Made by a program: the position numbers and the translations under genes. The notes beneath the pieces were generated by a model. It did no database searches and was not told the DNA's origin. It saw only the letters and a program-made list of their open reading frames with translations. Shown here in pieces: positions 59,613-64,000 of a DNA stretch of 64,000 nt; position 1 is the first letter of the stretch, and each line of letters begins with the position of its first letter. Origin of the DNA: Streptomyces sp. NBC_00663 (GTDB taxonomy: Bacteria; Actinomycetota; Actinomycetes; Streptomycetales; Streptomycetaceae); contig NZ_CP109027.1 in assembly GCF_036226885.1 (NCBI RefSeq), positions 4,030,001 through 4,094,000 on the forward strand, in the 5' to 3' direction.

Positions 59613-60592
59613 ACATCTGGCACCCCTCGCCTGGTGAAACCCTCCTGGCCCGCATCCCGGTCACCTTCGCCACCGGCGCCGCCATGCCCGTCCGAGGCAT
59701 GCGCTGGTTCCGGGACGTCGAACGCAACGACATCCAGGCGGAGTTGTCCGGCTGGCCCGAAGGGCCGACGTACACGGCCCGGTCCGCCGGGGGCGCCATG
59801 GGCCGCGGCGCCCTCACGAACCTCGGGTTCTTCCTCGGCAACGTCCTCGCCGCCATCGTCAGTTCGCTCGCCCCCGGCACCCAGGGGTCGTTCGGTGACG
59901 CCGGTTCCAAGACCTCCGACGATCCCGCGAACGAGGTCGACGACTTCCCCGTCCTCTGGGGCGCCCCCGGCACCATCGCCCGAAGCCTCCCCTGGCAGTT
60001 GGACCCCGCCCGCAGGGATCAGCAGCGCTACCGCACGCACCTGATCGTCACCGACCGGCGTGTGATCGTCGTAGGGCTGGCTCACCGTGAGCGGGGCGAG
60101 AAGCCGCCCGTCGAGGACGTTGTGCTGTGGGAGACCCCGCGGTCGAACATCGCCGAAGTCGTACGGCGGGACTTCAAAGGGGGCGACGACTTCAGGATTC
60201 TCTTCGCGGACGGCTCCTGGTGCAGGCTCTCCTCGCACTGGCGGAGCCTCGCCATGGAGTACCTGGTCGATCACCCGGACCTCGTGCCGCTGACGTCCCT
60301 GACACCCGCCCAGCGCGAGACCGTCGAAGCCTTCGTCGCCGCTCAGCCTCCCGACGCCTCGCCGCCCGCTGTCACCCGGCACGAATGCGGCTGCTACGGC
60401 GTGGAGGTTCTGGCGCCCAGCACCACGACCTCCTTCTACGGCATCCACGGCGAGAGCATGACGATGGATGCCCACGGCGCCGAAGTCGGCATCTCGGGGT
60501 ACCACTTGGAGGACTGGTCGCCCGAGGAAGTGCGCGAGCTGCGAAGCCAACACGTCCCGGTCGCCCCTTCCTACCGGGACTCTCAGGGCTGA
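59609..60592 (+). CDS. Unknown cytoplasmic protein, last gene of the second ESX cassette
   Basis: A 327-residue protein. The N-terminal half contains a Gly/Ala-rich, slightly hydrophobic segment (ALTNLGFFLGNVLAAIVSSL). The middle (QRYRTHLIVTDRRVIVVGLA, then RDFKGGDDFRILFADGSWCRL) resembles a PH-like beta barrel, as in bacterial PH proteins. A short Cys-rich stretch near residue 270 (HECGCYGVEVL) follows. No function is known. The GTG overlaps the previous stop (GTGA). The 3' end overlaps the convergent gene by 10 bases. Confidence 0.65.
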   Translation: MNIWHPSPGETLLARIPVTFATGAAMPVRGMRWFRDVERNDIQAELSGWPEGPTYTARSAGGAMGRGALTNLGFFLGNVLAAIVSSLAPGTQGSFGDAGSKTSDDPANEVDDFPVLWGAPGTIARSLPWQLDPARRDQQRYRTHLIVTDRRVIVVGLAHRERGEKPPVEDVVLWETPRSNIAEVVRRDFKGGDDFRILFADGSWCRLSSHWRSLAMEYLVDHPDLVPLTSLTPAQRETVEAFVAAQPPDASPPAVTRHECGCYGVEVLAPSTTTSFYGIHGESMTMDAHGAEVGISGYHLEDWSPEEVRELRSQHVPVAPSYRDSQG

Positions 60593-61263
60593 ACGCCCGC
60601 TCCGTCTCCCTCGTCCCCGTCCGCCGGCACCAACCTCATCCGCCCCGTCACCAGTTCATCCACCACCCGCACGACCTCGTCCGCATCCCGCTCGTCCCAC
60701 CACGAGACCCACACCACGCACAGGTCATGCACCCCCGGCGGAAACAGGGCGTACTTGATGAACGAGCCCCTTCGCCGACCGAAGCCCAGCCGCCCTCTCT
60801 CCGTGTACGTGGCCTGCACACGAGCCGCGGAGCCGTAAGGCAGATCCATGTAACGGACGTCCGGTTCGCCGATGATCTCAGCGTCCGCCACATCCAGGAG
60901 CAGCGGGACGACATCAGCCGGCGAAGGCCTCGGCGCCCCCTCCTCCCCGTACCAGTCGGACCTGAGTTCCGCGACAGCCCGCCCGCCCGGCGTGTAATAC
61001 GCCGCCGCCGAGTTCGACTCACCGCTGTTGAGCGCGAGCGCCCGGCGTCGCAGGTCGCGGGTGAGGGCCTTCGTGCCGACCTCGAGCCTCGCCGGGTCGA
61101 AGTACGTCGTCGCAACCGCCGTGGCCGTCGCCCAGGCCTCGACCCAGCCGCCTTCCTCCCGCGTGAGGTCAACCCATCCCGGCTGGAACGCGAACTCGAA
61201 TACGCGGCTGTCCAGCGGGGCTCCTTCGGCACCGGCAGCGACCTCAGTCCCGTTCTCGCCCAC
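60583..61263 (-). CDS. Unknown protein near the EccC gene, loosely PsbP-like
   Basis: A 226-residue product from the GTG at 61263, which has GGGAGGGAAGGAA upstream. It shows FAFQPGWVDLTREEGGW, then an alpha/beta body with SFIKYALFPPGVHDLCVVWVSWWDERD and VVRVVDELVTGRMRLV at the end. The layout (Trp-containing PxW strand first, helix-strand last) is loosely like the accessory proteins of the two cassettes, though with low sequence similarity. It follows the WXG100 gene on the same strand, about 100 bases on, and may form one transcript with it. Confidence 0.65.
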   Translation of the reverse strand: MGENGTEVAAGAEGAPLDSRVFEFAFQPGWVDLTREEGGWVEAWATATAVATTYFDPARLEVGTKALTRDLRRRALALNSGESNSAAAYYTPGGRAVAELRSDWYGEEGAPRPSPADVVPLLLDVADAEIIGEPDVRYMDLPYGSAARVQATYTERGRLGFGRRRGSFIKYALFPPGVHDLCVVWVSWWDERDADEVVRVVDELVTGRMRLVPADGDEGDGAGVQP

Positions 61264-61364
61264 TTCCTTCCCTCCCCGTCTCCGTAAAAGCAGCCGGTGC
61301 GGCAGGCGGCACGCATGCACCACCCACCGCACCGGCAACCGCAACACCCGTCAAAGAACGAGCG

Positions 61365-61664
61365 TCACTTACGAGCCGACTTGGCCAGCTCCTCGTCGAT
61401 CTGCTCGAACTTGTCCGCGGCGGTCGTGAGGTAGTCCCCCATGCCGTCCAGACCGTCCAGCGTGTCCTTGGTGCCGCGGACGAACTCGTCGAAGTTCTCG
61501 TCGAAGGCCTTGGACGAGCTCTTCGTCACGTAGCCGGACTGGACGAGGTTGTTGATGTACTTCTTCAGCCCGTCCAGCTTCTCCTGGAGCTTTTCCTTCT
61601 CCTTCACGACATGCTTCGCAGCATCCCGCATGTCCTGATAAGTGACATCAAGGTCCTTGGCCAT
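61365..61664 (-). CDS. WXG100-like ESX protein with ELAK C-terminal motif
   Basis: A 99-residue protein of two helices (VTYQDMRDAAKHVVKEKEKL and FDENFDEFVRGTKDTLDGL). The turn has SGYVTKSSSKAF in place of the WXG. The end is FEQIDEELAKSARK, matching the FxxLDDELAK ends of the two other WXG100-like proteins in this window. The ATG at 61664 has GGGAG eight bases upstream. It is divergent from the EccC-type ATPase, with about 346 bases between them. This is a common place for an Esx substrate of the same machine. Confidence 0.85.
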   Translation of the reverse strand: MAKDLDVTYQDMRDAAKHVVKEKEKLQEKLDGLKKYINNLVQSGYVTKSSSKAFDENFDEFVRGTKDTLDGLDGMGDYLTTAADKFEQIDEELAKSARK

Positions 61665-62010
61665 GTGGCCGCTCCCTATCAAAACGCCGCAGGGCCAACC
61701 CCCGTGGCTCCCTGTTTGCAGAGCGATCGGCATCCGGGCCGCCCGGGGTACCGGGGCAGCCGGTGTGATCGTCCGCTCTTGGTGCAGCAGCTTACGGGTG
61801 GGACCTGAGGTGTCACATCCCCGGTTGTGAACAAGACGTCGTGAACTCGTGCACACGCCGTTGCCATCGGGAAGCAATCCGCCTCACCGGGCCCCGGCCT
61901 CGCCTCCCCGCTCCCCAGTTGTCACACCCACCCGATATCGTCGCTTCCTGCCGTGGCCTGCGTTGCAGAAGCAGCCAGGGGGGCCACAGTGGCCGTGGGG
62001 AGGACATAGC
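61665..62010. promoter_or_regulatory. Divergent promoter region of the WXG100 and EccC genes
   Basis: A gap of 346 bases, with mixed GC, between the divergent WXG100-like and EccC-type genes. It should hold both promoters. I see a possible ribosome binding site for EccC (GGGAGG at 61998-62003) but no clear operator or RNA element. Confidence 0.5.
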
Positions 62011-64000
62011 GTGCGCCTGACTCTGACCGTCGTCGACCCGTTCGGTGGCGGCACCGCCGATGTCGTGCTCGATGCCGATCCCGAGTCCACCGTCGGGGAC
62101 ATCGCGGAGGAACTCGCCAAGCAGGTCGGGGCCCACGGGGGCGCTCAGGTCATTCCGCTCGGGCTCCAGCAGCACCAGCTCCCCGCCAACAACGCCCCCC
62201 TCGTCTACGTCGACGGGTACGGCGTCGATCCCTCCGCCACCGTCGTCAACTCCCCGCTGCGCGACGGCGCGGTCGTCTCCCTCCAGGACCCCGCCGGGTG
62301 TCTGCCCGGCGAACCCACCGGCCTCGTCGAACTCCGCGTCGTCGGCGGCCCCGTCGCCGGGTTCGTGCACCGGCTCGGCGTGGGGCGGTACGACATCGGC
62401 AGCGGGCCGGCCTCGTACATCCGTATCGACGACCCCGAACTCGACGCCCGCGCCCTCACCTTGTCGGTCGCCACCGACGGCACCTGCCAGGTCACCGTCC
62501 ACACCAAGGCCGAGAACGACGACGACCCCGCCCCCGTCACCCTGGACGGCGAGGCCATCAAGGAGGAGGAAGGCAAAGAGAACAAGGGCGGCAAGACCGA
62601 CTGGCCCCTCGGCGGCCATATCGCCGTCGGCAACACCCTTCTCGAACTCTCCCGTTACTCGCCGCCCAACGCCGCCCTCAAGTGGTCCGACGACGGCGTC
62701 GGTCTCGACTACAACCGGCCCCCGCGCCTCCGGCCCCCGGACCGGCAGACCAAGTTCCGGCTGCCGTCCCCGCCCCGCGAGTACGAGGCCCGCCCGCTGC
62801 CCTGGCTGATGGCGCTCACGCCCCTCGTCGGCGCCATCGTCTCCGTGCTGATCTTCCAGCGCTGGTACTACCTGATCATGGCGGGCCTCAGCCCCCTCCT
62901 CCTCTTCGCCAACTACTTCAACGACAAGAAGCACGGCCGCAAGTCCCACGCCAAGCAGGTCAAGGAGTACGAGGAGCAGAAGGAGAAGGTCGAGAAGGAC
63001 GCCCAGGACGCCCTCGTCGCCGAGCGCACCGACCGGCGGCACGCCATTCCCGACCCCGCCACCGTCCTCTCCCTCGGCACCGGGCCCCGGACCAGACTCT
63101 GGGAGCGGCGCCGTACCGACCGCGACCATCTCCTCATCCGGGTCGGCACCGGGCAGATGGACTCGGAAGTCGTCCTCGACGACCCCGAGCAGCTCGACCA
63201 CAAGCGGCAGGTCACCTGGAAGATCGAGGACGCCCCCGTCGCCCTCTCCCTCCGGTCCCTCGGGGTCATCGGCATGGCCGGGCCCGGCGACTCCGCGCGC
63301 TCCATGGGGCGTTGGGCCGTCGCGCAGACCGCCGCGCTGCACAGCCCCATGGACGTGCAGTTCTACGTCCTGAGCGAGAACACCGCGCAGGAGTCCTGGG
63401 ACTGGACCCGCTGGCTCCCGCACGCCAAGCCCGGCTCCGGTCAGGACGTCAACGTCCTCATCGGCACCGACGCCGAGACCGTCGGCGCGCGCATCGGTGA
63501 GCTGACCCAGATCCTCGACGCCCGCAAGAAGGCCGCCGAGCAGAACAAGGGGCAGGGGACCGGCTTCAGCGACCCCGACATCGTCGTCGTATGGGACGGG
63601 TCGCGGCGGCTCCGGTCGCTGCCTGGCGTCGTCCGTATCCTCCGCGAAGGCCCCGCCGTCTCCATCTACGCCCTCTGCCTCGATGCCGAGGAGCGGTTCC
63701 TGCCGGGTGAGTGCCAGGCGTACGTCGTCGCCGAGCCGCCCGCTCAGGAGTACGACTACCTTCAGCAGGCCCAAGCCCAGGCCCAGCAGCAGGCCGCCGG
63801 GGGCTTCCCCTCCTTCCAGGCCTGGCACCACACCACCGAGGACCCCGGCCAGACCCAAGCCGCCGACAAGCTGCGGCTGCGCGTCGAGGAGGCCGGGGCC
63901 GAGCGGATCAAGGACGTGCGGCCGGACTTCGTGTCGGCGGCCTGGTGTCTGCGGCTCGCCCGCTCCCTCTCTCCGCTCCGGGACATCAGTGGGGAGACCG
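62011..64000 (+). CDS. EccC-type FtsK/SpoIIIE ATPase with ubiquitin-like and FHA-like N-terminus, partial
   Basis: The first 663 codons are in the window and the frame stays open to the edge. Residues 1-90 form a ubiquitin-like (YukD-like) fold, LTLTVVDPFGGGTADVVL, and then an FHA-like region, GRYDIGSGPASYIRIDDPEL. Two membrane helices (about 255-310, ALTPLVGAIVSVLIF and YLIMAGLSPLLLFANYF) are followed by the EccC-type region LRSLGVIGMAGPGDSARSMG, and a Gln/Ala-rich linker. The P-loops of the FtsK domains should lie beyond the edge. EccC proteins drive type VII secretion. No eccB, eccD, eccE or mycP gene is in view. GTG start with GGGAGG. Confidence 0.9.
   Translation, partial: MRLTLTVVDPFGGGTADVVLDADPESTVGDIAEELAKQVGAHGGAQVIPLGLQQHQLPANNAPLVYVDGYGVDPSATVVNSPLRDGAVVSLQDPAGCLPGEPTGLVELRVVGGPVAGFVHRLGVGRYDIGSGPASYIRIDDPELDARALTLSVATDGTCQVTVHTKAENDDDPAPVTLDGEAIKEEEGKENKGGKTDWPLGGHIAVGNTLLELSRYSPPNAALKWSDDGVGLDYNRPPRLRPPDRQTKFRLPSPPREYEARPLPWLMALTPLVGAIVSVLIFQRWYYLIMAGLSPLLLFANYFNDKKHGRKSHAKQVKEYEEQKEKVEKDAQDALVAERTDRRHAIPDPATVLSLGTGPRTRLWERRRTDRDHLLIRVGTGQMDSEVVLDDPEQLDHKRQVTWKIEDAPVALSLRSLGVIGMAGPGDSARSMGRWAVAQTAALHSPMDVQFYVLSENTAQESWDWTRWLPHAKPGSGQDVNVLIGTDAETVGARIGELTQILDARKKAAEQNKGQGTGFSDPDIVVVWDGSRRLRSLPGVVRILREGPAVSIYALCLDAEERFLPGECQAYVVAEPPAQEYDYLQQAQAQAQQQAAGGFPSFQAWHHTTEDPGQTQAADKLRLRVEEAGAERIKDVRPDFVSAAWCLRLARSLSPLRDISGET

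Overview
The window is a high-GC actinobacterial chromosome segment, almost certainly Streptomyces. The reasons are very high GC with strong third-position bias, many GTG starts, widespread ATGA/GTGA stop-start overlaps, an SsgA-like sporulation protein, a Scr1-type regulator with a DUF397 partner and an ATPase, a futalosine-pathway gene (mqnC), menaquinone genes and Tad pili. No tRNA, rRNA, CRISPR array, prophage or insertion sequence was recognised.

Layout. (1) 1-4366, minus strand: the front of the complex I operon nuoA-B-C-D-E-F, with nuoF cut by the window edge. (2) 5123-11543: an NlpC/P60 wall hydrolase, a Tat-exported flavoprotein, a peptide deformylase, a MenJ-like reductase, a GNAT acetyltransferase, a PASTA protein and demethylmenaquinone methyltransferase. 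(3) 11605-15443, minus strand: a three-gene exopolysaccharide operon (small membrane protein, deacetylase-glycosyltransferase fusion, acyltransferase). (4) 15751-18474: a GH18-like lipoprotein, an amidohydrolase-like fragment and mqnC. (5) 18565-22250: a prepilin peptidase coupled to a large LysM/BTAD membrane protein. (6) 22596-24322: a lipoprotein plus secreted-protein pair that has a paralogous pair at 54348-56101. (7) 24430-27027: a Scr1/DUF397/HATPase regulatory module with a nuclease-like gene. (8) 27002-35238, minus strand: a likely operon around a 1533-residue Rhs/YD-repeat polymorphic toxin with a type VII (ESX) style N-terminus. It is bracketed by two paralogous 156-residue candidate immunity proteins and followed by a tandem SUKH-3 protein. 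(9) 35390-38055: a WXG100-like protein, an SsgA-like protein and an ECF sigma factor fused to a zinc-finger membrane anti-sigma-like part and a Pro-rich tail. (10) 38129-44741, minus strand: a complete-looking Tad/Flp pilus cluster. (11) 45150-53966: membrane and lipoproteins, two related multi-domain membrane proteins, a secreted nuclease and a small membrane protein. (12) 54348-60592, plus strand: the second lipoprotein pair, then a packed six-gene ESX cassette. (13) 60583-64000: a cassette-like protein, a WXG100 protein and a divergent EccC-type ATPase with a ubiquitin-like and FHA-like N-terminus, running off the window.

How the genes work together. nuo, menJ, menG and mqnC belong to menaquinone-linked respiration. 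The prepilin peptidase at 18565-19290 probably processes the Tad pilins made 20 kb away. The most interesting content is an apparent type VII secretion arsenal. Two cassettes (27002-35725 and 56230-60592) each combine a WXG100-like protein, a large effector with a helical N-terminus and membrane segment, and a protein of a shared PsbP/Mog1-like type. All three WXG100-like proteins end in a common F-x-x-[LI]-D-[DE]-E-L-A-K motif that resembles the ESX YxxxD/E export signal, and the EccC ATPase lies beside the third. Assigning these genes to one secretion system is an inference.
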